A DNA stretch of 64,000 nt from an uncultured Bacteroidales bacterium (GTDB lineage: Bacteria; Bacteroidota; Bacteroidia; Bacteroidales; UBA932): positions 62,001 to 126,000 of the forward strand of contig ONCE01000003.1 in NCBI GenBank assembly GCA_900316245.1, written 5' to 3'. The position numbers and the translations under genes were made by a program. The notes beneath the pieces are model-generated. The model was given only the letters and a program-made list of their open reading frames with translations. It ran no database searches and was not told the DNA's origin. Shown in pieces: positions 36,555 through 44,275 of the stretch. Every line of letters starts with the position of its first letter. Position 1 is the first letter of the stretch.

Positions 36555-38219
36555 ATGAATCAAAGTTTTGTAAAAGCCGACCTTGTGGTTTATGGCAAGA
36601 TTTTCACGGCCGATGAAAAGCCGATGGCAGAGGCCTTTGCGGTGAAAGACGGCAAGTTTGTGTATGTGGGCGACAAGAAAGGTGCCGAAGCCTTTATTGA
36701 AGCCGGCAAGACCGAAGTGATAGATTACACCGGAAAGGGCCTTGTGATGCCTTCCTGCGGCAATGGGCACGCCCACTATTCAATAGGCGTTGCTCTGCCC
36801 ATCGTGGGAACTATAGCCATTGGCGCCACGCCCGACCAGTTCCTGAACGAACTCGTTCCCGCCGCCGTCAAGAAGGCAAGGGAAACAGGGGCGAAGTCCA
36901 TCTTCGGCTTCGGCTGGAGCTACTTCACCTTCACGGATCATATTCCTACGCGTCAACAACTGGATGCCATCTGCAGTGATATTCCTATGTACTTTGCGGA
37001 TGATGAGGGACACAAGGGGGTGGCAAATACCCTTATGTTGGTCAAAGCCGGCATTATGAAGGCCGACGGCACGGTGCTTAAAAAGGACAAGGACATCCGC
37101 GGAGGAGAGATTGTGATGGGCCCGGACGGAACGCCCACCGGCTTCCTTAAAGAACAGGCCGGCACGTATACCCGCTCTTTCCTGGACAACGAGAACCTCT
37201 ATCCCGTTGACGTAGCCAAAGTAGTTGTCAAGGGCATCCAGGAGAAGATGCTGTCAGAGGGTTACACTATGTATATCGACGGCTGGGGTAACTATTTCAA
37301 TAACACCAATTTCTTCAAGGCGGCCCAGCAGATGGATAAGGCCGGAGATATGAATATCATCCTGGGTCTTACCTACGAAGTGGAAAGCTGGATGAACGTG
37401 GAGAAAGAATTAAAGAACGCCGTTGATGTTCAGAAGTATGCTACCACTCACGTCAAGACAAACTGGCTCAAACTCTTTATGGATGGCACGGTGGAAGGCG
37501 GTACCGGTTATGTGGAGCCGCTGTATCCCGACGGTCACCAGGGCCTGGCCAACTGGACGGAAGAGGAACTGACGGATATTACCCGCAAGACCAATGCTAA
37601 TGGTATCACCATGCATATCCACACAATGGGCAACAAGGCCGTCAATACCGTGGTGAGTGCCTACGCGAATGGCGGAAAGGATGAGTTGCGCAATACACTG
37701 GTACACGTGCGTAATGTGAACCCGGAGGATTACAAGCGTATGGCCGACCATAACATGTATGTTACTTCCGGCATGCTCTGGCACAATATGCCGACGGGTG
37801 TGTCTGAGATACTGAAAACTATGGTTCCCGCCGGCATGGAGGACAAATCGTATCCCATGAAATCCTATTTCGACAACGGCATCCCCGTAACCTCCCACTC
37901 CGACTTCCCTGCCTTGAGCGGTTGCCCTGACGATCCGTTCGGCATTATGGAGATTGCGGTTACATGCGTACACCCGACTGTGAAAGGTGAGCCCTGGTGG
38001 CCTGAGGAGCACCTCACCCGCGAGCAGGCCCTTGCCTCCCTCACCATTAACATCGCCAAACAGATGCTCATCGAGAAGGAAAGAGGTAGCATTAGCGAAG
38101 GCAAGTATGCCGACTTCCTCCTCGTCGACAAGGACGTGCTCTCCTGCCCGGAGACGGAGATTCACGAGGCTAAGCCCGAAGCCACATTTTTCGAAGGAAA
38201 GAAGGTTTTCTCTTTATAG
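36555..38219 (+). CDS. Amidohydrolase 3 family protein, second copy
   Basis: This 554-residue protein shares its domain layout with its upstream neighbour: MPSCGNGHAHYSIG (metal-binding HxH, about 60), HIHTMGNKAVNTVV (about 353), TSHSDFPALSGCPDD (about 440) and GSISEGKYADFLLVDKD near the end. It is diverged from that neighbour, so the two probably act on different or sequential substrates. The GNAT acetyltransferase gene starts 1 nt after its stop. The run amidohydrolase-amidohydrolase-acetyltransferase-MATE exporter may form a detoxification or N-acyl-compound pathway; this is inference. Confidence 0.85.
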   Translation: MNQSFVKADLVVYGKIFTADEKPMAEAFAVKDGKFVYVGDKKGAEAFIEAGKTEVIDYTGKGLVMPSCGNGHAHYSIGVALPIVGTIAIGATPDQFLNELVPAAVKKARETGAKSIFGFGWSYFTFTDHIPTRQQLDAICSDIPMYFADDEGHKGVANTLMLVKAGIMKADGTVLKKDKDIRGGEIVMGPDGTPTGFLKEQAGTYTRSFLDNENLYPVDVAKVVVKGIQEKMLSEGYTMYIDGWGNYFNNTNFFKAAQQMDKAGDMNIILGLTYEVESWMNVEKELKNAVDVQKYATTHVKTNWLKLFMDGTVEGGTGYVEPLYPDGHQGLANWTEEELTDITRKTNANGITMHIHTMGNKAVNTVVSAYANGGKDELRNTLVHVRNVNPEDYKRMADHNMYVTSGMLWHNMPTGVSEILKTMVPAGMEDKSYPMKSYFDNGIPVTSHSDFPALSGCPDDPFGIMEIAVTCVHPTVKGEPWWPEEHLTREQALASLTINIAKQMLIEKERGSISEGKYADFLLVDKDVLSCPETEIHEAKPEATFFEGKKVFSL

Positions 38220-38220
38220 T

Positions 38221-38757
38221 ATGGAAGAGCAAGAGGTGCATATTAGAATAGTGTCGGCATCAGCCGAAGATGCTTCGGCTCTTGCCGACCTGTTCATCGG
38301 CCATATTACCGCCCATCCCGAGTACATCTCCCACGGGGAACTCCAGATGGGTGTGGGTGAAGAATTCGTCCGGGACGGCTGTTTCATTACCCGCCCAGCC
38401 CCGGACGCCCGGGAAAAATGGATAAGGGCAATGTTGTTCCAGATGAGCGACGACGCTGTCTCGCACGTTTGGAAGGCCGTCGATGACAATGGGACGCTTA
38501 TGGGGTTCTGTGCTGCCTATATCGTGGAAGACGCGATCGTTCGCTTCGGCATGATAGACGACATCCTGGTGAATCCCCAGTGTCGGGGCGGCGGTGTAGG
38601 CAACACCCTGTTGCAGACCGCCATTGACTGGTTGCACTCAAAAGGAATCCGGGACATTTTTCTGGAGTCCGGAAAGGACAACCACGCCGCCCACTGCTAC
38701 TTTGAGAAACGAGGCTTTGTCCATGTCAGCGAGATTTATAAACTTATGGAAATATGA
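38221..38757 (+). CDS. GNAT family N-acetyltransferase
   Basis: The 178-residue protein has the acetyl-CoA binding motif A region DDILVNPQCRGGGVGNTLL (about 121) and the C-terminal block HCYFEKRGFVHVSEIYKL typical of GNAT enzymes. The frame is open to 37987 within the amidohydrolase gene, but the ATG at 38221, directly after the previous stop, gives the normal N-terminus. It overlaps the next small gene by 4 bp (ATGA). The acceptor substrate is unknown; small-molecule amines linked to the neighbouring hydrolases are a fair guess. Confidence 0.85.
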   Translation: MEEQEVHIRIVSASAEDASALADLFIGHITAHPEYISHGELQMGVGEEFVRDGCFITRPAPDAREKWIRAMLFQMSDDAVSHVWKAVDDNGTLMGFCAAYIVEDAIVRFGMIDDILVNPQCRGGGVGNTLLQTAIDWLHSKGIRDIFLESGKDNHAAHCYFEKRGFVHVSEIYKLMEI

Positions 38758-39077
38758 CAGAGATAACCATCAGCGTGGGCTTGAACGATGCTGTTACTAA
38801 GCAGCAGGAACACCCGACGAAGGTGTACGTTGATATAATGAAGAACGTATGCCAGAGTTACCATGTCCCTTTCTCGTTTATCGTTTCAGACGGTGGGTAT
38901 TTCCACGAAAATGGTGATTATACACAGGAAAAGACCCTTGTCCTGTGTTTGCTTGATCCCCAGGAAGGTGTTGTGGATGGCATCGCCAGAGATCTCTGCG
39001 CCTTTTTCCATCAGGAATCTGTCCTGATAACAGAGAGCAAGGTCAGGGCCTATTATATAAAAGAAGAACTAAAGTGA
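38754..39077 (+). CDS. Small DUF3574-like protein
   Basis: The 107-residue cytosolic protein starts within the stop of the GNAT gene (ATGA overlap). It has the pattern of DUF3574-like proteins: a beta-alpha-beta unit ending in a conserved EKTLVLCLLD strand and the C-terminal FFHQESVLITESKVRAYYI. The family match is by eye and tentative, and the family function is unknown. Translational coupling suggests it works with the acetyltransferase. Confidence 0.55.
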   Translation: MTEITISVGLNDAVTKQQEHPTKVYVDIMKNVCQSYHVPFSFIVSDGGYFHENGDYTQEKTLVLCLLDPQEGVVDGIARDLCAFFHQESVLITESKVRAYYIKEELK

Positions 39078-39078
39078 C

Positions 39079-39192
39079 ATGAAAAGGGCCCTGGTCCGGT
39101 ATCTGTTCATAGAATTTGGAGATTATAAAAACGACAAGATCCGGGCCGGCAGGTTAGCCAGTATGAAAGTGGAATTTGTAGAAGCACTGTAG
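39079..39192 (+). CDS. Possible 37-residue small protein
   Basis: An ATG 1 nt after the DUF3574-like stop opens a 37-codon frame (MKRALVRYLFIEFGD to VEFVEAL) that ends 6 nt before the MATE gene. It fills the gap exactly in operon style, which supports translation. It could equally be the remnant of a longer gene. No homologue is recognised. Confidence 0.35.
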   Translation: MKRALVRYLFIEFGDYKNDKIRAGRLASMKVEFVEAL

Positions 39193-39198
39193 GAAACG

Positions 39199-40563
39199 AT
39201 GACAGAATCGGCTTATATACTCCCGAAACATTATTCATTCAAGACCATCTGGAGGGTTACCCTCCCCATCCTGGTAGCGCTGGTGATGGAGGAGTTGCTG
39301 GGAATGACCGACACGGCCTTCCTGGGCCGTGTGGGAGAGATTGAGCTGGGCGCATCGGCCATCGCAGGCGTGTATTTCACTATCATGTACATGCTGGGAT
39401 TTGGCTTCTCCATCGGGGTTCAGATCATCATCGGCCGGCGCAACGGGGAGGCCTGCGAGAGCGGCAAGGGCTTTGAGGCCATAGGACGCGTATTCTGGCA
39501 GGGCGTCTGGTTCCTGACGGGCCTGTCGCTCCTGACCATGGTCTTGTCCTATTTTCTGTCGCCGCCGCTCCTGAAGGGACTCCTGAGCTCGGAAAACATC
39601 TTCAATGCGGCCATCGTCTATGTAAACTGGAGAATTCCGGGACTGTTTTTTGCCTTTATGACCGCGCTGTTCCGTGCTTTCTACGTGGGAACGCGGGAAA
39701 CGCAGAGTCTCACCTGGAATTCCATCGTGCTGGTGGGCAGCAATATCTTCCTGGACTGGGTACTCATCTTCGGCCACCTGGGTGCTCCGGCGATGGGAAT
39801 CAAGGGTGCTGCCCTGGCCTCCACCATCTCGGAAGGCATTTCCTTCCTCTTCTTCGTTGTCTGGGCCTTCCTTACCACCCATAAGAAATACGCGCTGCAG
39901 AAGATCGTCAAGCCCGTATGGAAGGAACTCAAGCACTTGTTTTCCATCGCATCCTGGGTCATGGTGGAGTATGTGCTCAACGTCTCGGTATGGCTGCTTT
40001 TCTTCCTCTTCATAGAACACATAGGCGAAGAGCAGCTGGCCATTGCCAACATTGTCCGAAGCATTTCCGAGGTCTCGTTCGTTTTCTCGGCGGCCTTTGC
40101 CTCCACGGCGGCTACGATGGTGAGCAACATCATCGGGGAAGGTCATCCTGAAGGGGTGATTCCGATTATCCGGCGGGTCGTATTGCTCTGCACCGTGACC
40201 ATGGTGCCGCTGCTGGCTGTATTTGCCATTTTCCCGCATTGGATCATCGGCCTGTTTACCGACATCCCTTCCCTGATCGAGGGGTCCGTCCCCACCCTGT
40301 GGGTGATGTGCGCGGCCACCCTGCTCACCTTGCCCTGGAACATCTATCTGCAGTCCGTGGCAGGAACCGGAGACACCAAGGTCTGCCTCCGCTTCGATGT
40401 AGTAGCCCTTTGCATCTATACCGTTTACTGTATCATCATCATCGGCATTATGAAATCCGACATAGCCTTATGCTGGACGGCAGACGGTGTGTATTCCCTC
40501 TGCATCTGGATCCAGGGCATCGTATACATCCACCAGAAAAAGTGGACCAACAAGAAAGTTTAA
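39199..40563 (+). CDS. MATE family efflux transporter
   Basis: The 454-residue protein has about twelve hydrophobic helices and MATE family features: PILVALVMEELLGMTDTAFLGRVG in the first helices (cited as PILVALVMEELLGM and TDTAFLG), GFGFSIGVQIIIGRRNGE and the second-half repeat. MATE proteins export cationic drugs or metabolites in exchange for Na+ or H+. The gene lies between the amidohydrolase/GNAT group and the fused ABC transporter (15 nt downstream), and probably exports a product of this locus; the substrate is unknown. Confidence 0.9.
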   Translation: MTESAYILPKHYSFKTIWRVTLPILVALVMEELLGMTDTAFLGRVGEIELGASAIAGVYFTIMYMLGFGFSIGVQIIIGRRNGEACESGKGFEAIGRVFWQGVWFLTGLSLLTMVLSYFLSPPLLKGLLSSENIFNAAIVYVNWRIPGLFFAFMTALFRAFYVGTRETQSLTWNSIVLVGSNIFLDWVLIFGHLGAPAMGIKGAALASTISEGISFLFFVVWAFLTTHKKYALQKIVKPVWKELKHLFSIASWVMVEYVLNVSVWLLFFLFIEHIGEEQLAIANIVRSISEVSFVFSAAFASTAATMVSNIIGEGHPEGVIPIIRRVVLLCTVTMVPLLAVFAIFPHWIIGLFTDIPSLIEGSVPTLWVMCAATLLTLPWNIYLQSVAGTGDTKVCLRFDVVALCIYTVYCIIIIGIMKSDIALCWTADGVYSLCIWIQGIVYIHQKKWTNKKV

Positions 40564-40578
40564 ACGCAACAATATAAA

Positions 40579-43266
40579 ATGAGCAGCATTTCCGAAAGCT
40601 TTTACAATAATTTCATTGCCGAAGGCCGCTACAGGATGATCCTGGACGGTCTGCAGGTGACGCTCCTCATTACACTGGGCGCCGTCATCCTGGGGACCGT
40701 GCTGGGCAGTATCATCTGCTGGATGCGTATGAGTCGGCACACGGGGCTGCAGAAAGCGGCCCAAGTGTACATTGACATCATGCGCGGCACGCCCGTACTG
40801 GTGGTGCTTATGCTGATGTACTACGTCATCATGGCTCCGCTGGAAGCTACAGGTGTTACGGTAGCCATCGTCACCTTCGGAATGAACACGGCTGCCTATA
40901 TCGGTGAGATGCTGCGCTCTGCCATCCAGGGCATCGACCGCGGGCAGACGGAGGCCGGCCTGGCCCTGGGCTACACCCCGCGCCAGACGTTCCTCCGCAT
41001 CGTGCTTCCGCAGGTAGTCAAGGCCGTGATGCCCGTCTATCAGGGCGAGGTCATCAGCCTGCTCAAAGGAACCAGCATCGTGGGATACATTGCCGTGGCC
41101 GATATGACCCGTGCCTCCGACCTCATCCGTTCCCGCACCTTCGACGCCTTCTTCCCCATCATAGTAACGGCCATCATCTACTTTTTCATGGCCTGGCTCA
41201 TCGGAATCCTGCTCAAGTCGCTGGTTCAGAAGCAGCGTATGAAAGCCCTCGCGGCAGCTGCAGGGCTGCTGATTGGCGGAACGGTGTGCTACCTGCCGGC
41301 CCTCTTCACCCCCGCCGAGAAGGCCCAAGTGGCCAATGTTCCCGCCGCCTTCAGGGCCCTGGAAGGAAAGAATGTAGGTGTAGTCATCGGCAGCATCCAG
41401 GATATCGCCGTCACCGACATGGCTCAGGGGGCCCACATTCAGCGGATGGCCACGAACATGGACCTCATAGCGGCCCTGGAAGCCGGAAAGGTAGACATTG
41501 CGGGCAGTGAAAGCCTGACGCTGGTCTTCAACAAAGACCTCGCCGCCAGGCTGGACTCCGTAAGCGCCGGGCTGCCGGCCATTCCGGTGGGCGCCATCTT
41601 CGCGCTGGACAACGAGGAGCTGCAGAAGGATTTCAACGACTTCCTGGCCGAGATTCGCCGCGACGGAACCTACCAGAAGATGATGGGCCGATGGACCCAG
41701 GCCGATGACCCCTCCACGCTGGCCGTCCCTGAGCAGCGCGGCAACGGACGCATCATCCGCGCGGCCGTCTTCCCGTCCATGCCTCCGCTCAACTTCATCA
41801 GCAACGGAATGCCGTCGGGCCTGGAGCCGGACCTGCTCACGGAGTGGGCCAACCGGCGGGGCTGGCAGCTGGAGTACCTCATTATGGACTTCGCCGCGCA
41901 GATTCCTGCCATCCAGACCGGCAAGGCAGACCTGGCCCTGGGCTATATCAGCATCACCGAAGAGCGGCAAAAACAAGTGCTCTTCTCCGACGGCTACATC
42001 TCGTCTGAAATGGTACTGATTACCCGGAAAGGGGAACTGGGCATCCTCTCGGAGCCGGCTCCTTCCCTGCCCCAGCCCAAACGCAAGTGGCCGTGGGCCG
42101 TAGCCATCCTGGCCGTTATCGGCTGCGGTCTGTGGATCTTCCTGGACCAGAAATCCTATGCCAAGAGAAAGGCCGAAGCCCGCCGTGCCAAGCAGGCTGC
42201 CGACAAGCCCATCATCCGCATCTCCCACCTGAAAAAGAGTTATGGGGACCTGGATGTACTGAAGGACATCAACGCCGATGTGTACCCCGGAGAGGTCATC
42301 TCCATCATCGGCCCTTCCGGAACGGGCAAGAGCACTTTGCTGCGCTGCCTGAATCTGATGGATCCTCCCACCGACGGCAGCATCTTCATCAACGGCAAGA
42401 ACATCCTGGCCAAAGGCTATCCTGTCCATATCATGCGCCAGAAGATGGGAATGGTATTCCAGAGCTTCAACCTCTTCCCGCATATGACCGTGCTGGAAAA
42501 CATCATAATGGCCCCTACCCAGTTGCTGCACATAGAGCCTGAGAAGGCCCGCGAGGAAGGCCTGCTGCTTCTGCGCAAGGTAGGCCTGGCCGAGAAGGCC
42601 GATGTGTACCCCGACAGCCTCTCCGGCGGCCAGAAGCAGCGCGTAGCCATTGCCCGCGCCCTGGCCATGAAGCCCGAAATCCTCCTCTTTGACGAGCCCA
42701 CATCGGCCCTGGATCCCACGATGGTGGGCGAAGTGCTCAGCGTCATCCGCCAGTTGGCCGACGAAGGAATGACCATGCTCATCGTGACCCACGAGATGAA
42801 GTTTGCCCACGACGTTAGCACGCGCATCTTCTTTATGTACGGAGGCTTTATCCACGAAGACGGCACTCCCGAGCAAATCTTCGAGAAACCTGTCCACAGC
42901 GCCACCAAGGCCTTCATCCAGCGCATCCACAAGGAAGTGTTCGAGATTGACGGACCGGACTTCGACTACCTGGGAATGCGGTCGGCCCTCAATGCCTTCT
43001 GCTACAAATACGGCATTATGGAGAAGCGGGTTACGGTGCGGAAATTGGCCGAAGTGATGCTGGGAGACATTATGGCGGTTTACTGCCCTATGACCGTCCG
43101 CATCACCCACAGCGAACAGTCCGGCATCACTTCCCTGGACTTTATGGTGGAGAAGATGGAGGCGAGCCCCCTCACCGAAGAACAGCGCAGCACGCTGGCC
43201 TCGCAATGCAAGCAGGTGGTGGAAGAACCCACCGAGCGAGGCTTCCGGGTGAAGCTGATCATATAA
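40579..43266 (+). CDS. Single-chain polar amino acid-type ABC transporter (permease + solute-binding protein + ATPase + GHKL-like tail)
   Basis: The 895-residue protein combines several modules. Residues 1-220 form a HisM/GlnP-type permease with the EAA loop (EAGLALGYTPRQ, then IVLPQ, 125-145). A hydrophobic helix (about 224-243) leads to a periplasmic solute-binding protein. Its C-terminal lobe (about 258-377) comes before its N-terminal lobe (about 389-487), a permuted order. A helix at 505-522 returns to the cytosol. An ABC ATPase (about 545-785) has Walker A GPSGTGKST (578-586), LSGGQ (681-685) and Walker B ILLFDEPTSALD (701-712). Residues 790-895 resemble a degenerate GHKL/RsbW-like domain. 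Probably an amino acid importer; specificity is unknown. Confidence 0.85.
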   Translation: MSSISESFYNNFIAEGRYRMILDGLQVTLLITLGAVILGTVLGSIICWMRMSRHTGLQKAAQVYIDIMRGTPVLVVLMLMYYVIMAPLEATGVTVAIVTFGMNTAAYIGEMLRSAIQGIDRGQTEAGLALGYTPRQTFLRIVLPQVVKAVMPVYQGEVISLLKGTSIVGYIAVADMTRASDLIRSRTFDAFFPIIVTAIIYFFMAWLIGILLKSLVQKQRMKALAAAAGLLIGGTVCYLPALFTPAEKAQVANVPAAFRALEGKNVGVVIGSIQDIAVTDMAQGAHIQRMATNMDLIAALEAGKVDIAGSESLTLVFNKDLAARLDSVSAGLPAIPVGAIFALDNEELQKDFNDFLAEIRRDGTYQKMMGRWTQADDPSTLAVPEQRGNGRIIRAAVFPSMPPLNFISNGMPSGLEPDLLTEWANRRGWQLEYLIMDFAAQIPAIQTGKADLALGYISITEERQKQVLFSDGYISSEMVLITRKGELGILSEPAPSLPQPKRKWPWAVAILAVIGCGLWIFLDQKSYAKRKAEARRAKQAADKPIIRISHLKKSYGDLDVLKDINADVYPGEVISIIGPSGTGKSTLLRCLNLMDPPTDGSIFINGKNILAKGYPVHIMRQKMGMVFQSFNLFPHMTVLENIIMAPTQLLHIEPEKAREEGLLLLRKVGLAEKADVYPDSLSGGQKQRVAIARALAMKPEILLFDEPTSALDPTMVGEVLSVIRQLADEGMTMLIVTHEMKFAHDVSTRIFFMYGGFIHEDGTPEQIFEKPVHSATKAFIQRIHKEVFEIDGPDFDYLGMRSALNAFCYKYGIMEKRVTVRKLAEVMLGDIMAVYCPMTVRITHSEQSGITSLDFMVEKMEASPLTEEQRSTLASQCKQVVEEPTERGFRVKLII

Positions 43267-43267
43267 A

Positions 43268-43300
43268 AAAAAAGGACACCACAAAAGGTGTCCTTTTTTA
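43268..43300. terminator. Bidirectional intrinsic terminator
   Basis: AAAGGACACC and GGTGTCCTTT form a 10-bp perfect stem with a short A-rich loop, with a T run after it on the plus strand and the matching T run on the minus strand. It separates the convergent ABC transporter gene and the cytidylate-kinase-like gene. Confidence 0.9.
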
Positions 43301-43314
43301 GGGGCTACTCTCCC

Positions 43315-43965
43315 CTACTTGTTTTTGATGTAGGCGAGAATCAAATCGGCGGCTTCCTCTTCGGAAAGCTCGTCCACGTTGATGACCAGATTGTAGTTGC
43401 GGACGTCGTAGCGGGACTTGCCGGTGTAGCGCTTGATGTAGTTGTCACGCATCTTGTCCACGCGGTCAATGACCTCTACGGCCTGCTCACGGGTAAGGTT
43501 CTGCTTGCGCATCACACGCTGGATACGGTGCTCCATGGAAGCGGTGATGAACACATCCACCTTGTTGGGGTGGTCCTTGAGCACAAAGAAGGCCGAACGG
43601 CCGGCGATGACGCAGCTTCCTTCATCGGCGATGGCCTTGATAATCTCTACCTCGGCTTCGTGGATGTCGTCGGTGGTCAAATCGGCCCTGAACTCCTTGA
43701 TGTACTGGCTTCCGGCCTCAACGAACAGGCTGGCGTCCGGAGCCGGGGCTACCAGCTGGATGAAATCGTTGAACCAGTTCTTCTTCTGGCCCTTGAGGTT
43801 CTCGATACCGCTGGTGGTAAGGCAGAACTTCTGCTGCAGGCTGTGGATGAGTTCCTTGTCGCTGTAGCGGACGTTGAGCTTCTGGGCCAGCAGACGGCCG
43901 ATGGTGCGGCCGCCACTGCCCAGCTCACGGCTGACGGTAATGACAAAATCTTTCTGGGTATTCAT
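43315..43965 (-). CDS. Cytidylate kinase-like family protein
   Basis: The 216-residue P-loop kinase has FVITVSRELGSGGRTIGRLLA at its N-terminus (phosphate-binding loop SRELGSGGRTIG), GRSAFFVL in the middle, and the C-terminal NLVINVDELS block of the Cytidylate_kin2 family. It is distinct from the housekeeping Cmk, and its true substrate is unknown. It is the last gene of the minus-strand operon that also holds the partner-switching genes and the RelA-like enzyme (3 nt after the STAS gene), so it may process a nucleotide or a protein in that signalling path. Confidence 0.85.
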   Translation of the reverse strand: MNTQKDFVITVSRELGSGGRTIGRLLAQKLNVRYSDKELIHSLQQKFCLTTSGIENLKGQKKNWFNDFIQLVAPAPDASLFVEAGSQYIKEFRADLTTDDIHEAEVEIIKAIADEGSCVIAGRSAFFVLKDHPNKVDVFITASMEHRIQRVMRKQNLTREQAVEVIDRVDKMRDNYIKRYTGKSRYDVRNYNLVINVDELSEEEAADLILAYIKNK

Positions 43966-43968
43966 AAC

Positions 43969-44271
43969 TTACTGAATTTCAAACAGGTTAAGGAAACCTG
44001 TCATCATAAACACCTGACGGATATCGTTGTTGATATCCTTCACGATTACGTTACCACCCTTGGCGGCAGCGGCCTTACGGATGGTGAGGAAGATACGCAG
44101 ACCGGAGCTGGAGATATAAGACATCTCCTTGCAATCCAGCACGATGGTACCGGTAGGATCATTGAGGATGGGTTCAATGCTCTGGGATACTTCCTGAGAA
44201 GCGGGGGTGTCCAAACGGCCCACGAAGCGGGCGGTAGTCACGTTGTTTTCTTTTTCAATAAATACTTCCAT
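43969..44271 (-). CDS. STAS-domain anti-sigma factor antagonist (RsbV-like)
   Basis: The 100-residue protein is a lone STAS domain with the phosphorylation-site region MSYISSSGLRIFL (about 50). In partner switching, the unphosphorylated antagonist binds an RsbW-type kinase and frees its partner; a SpoIIE phosphatase reactivates it. The gene directly follows (4 nt) the fused phosphatase/kinase gene, which strongly suggests they are partners. No sigma factor is seen in the window, so the final target is open. Confidence 0.92.
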   Translation of the reverse strand: MEVFIEKENNVTTARFVGRLDTPASQEVSQSIEPILNDPTGTIVLDCKEMSYISSSGLRIFLTIRKAAAAKGGNVIVKDINNDIRQVFMMTGFLNLFEIQ

Positions 44272-44275
44272 ATGC

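Noticed and set aside
40468..43284. 938-codon open frame on the minus strand opposite the ABC transporter
   Set aside because: Same shadow effect; the plus-strand frame has all ABC motifs and the antisense product matches nothing.
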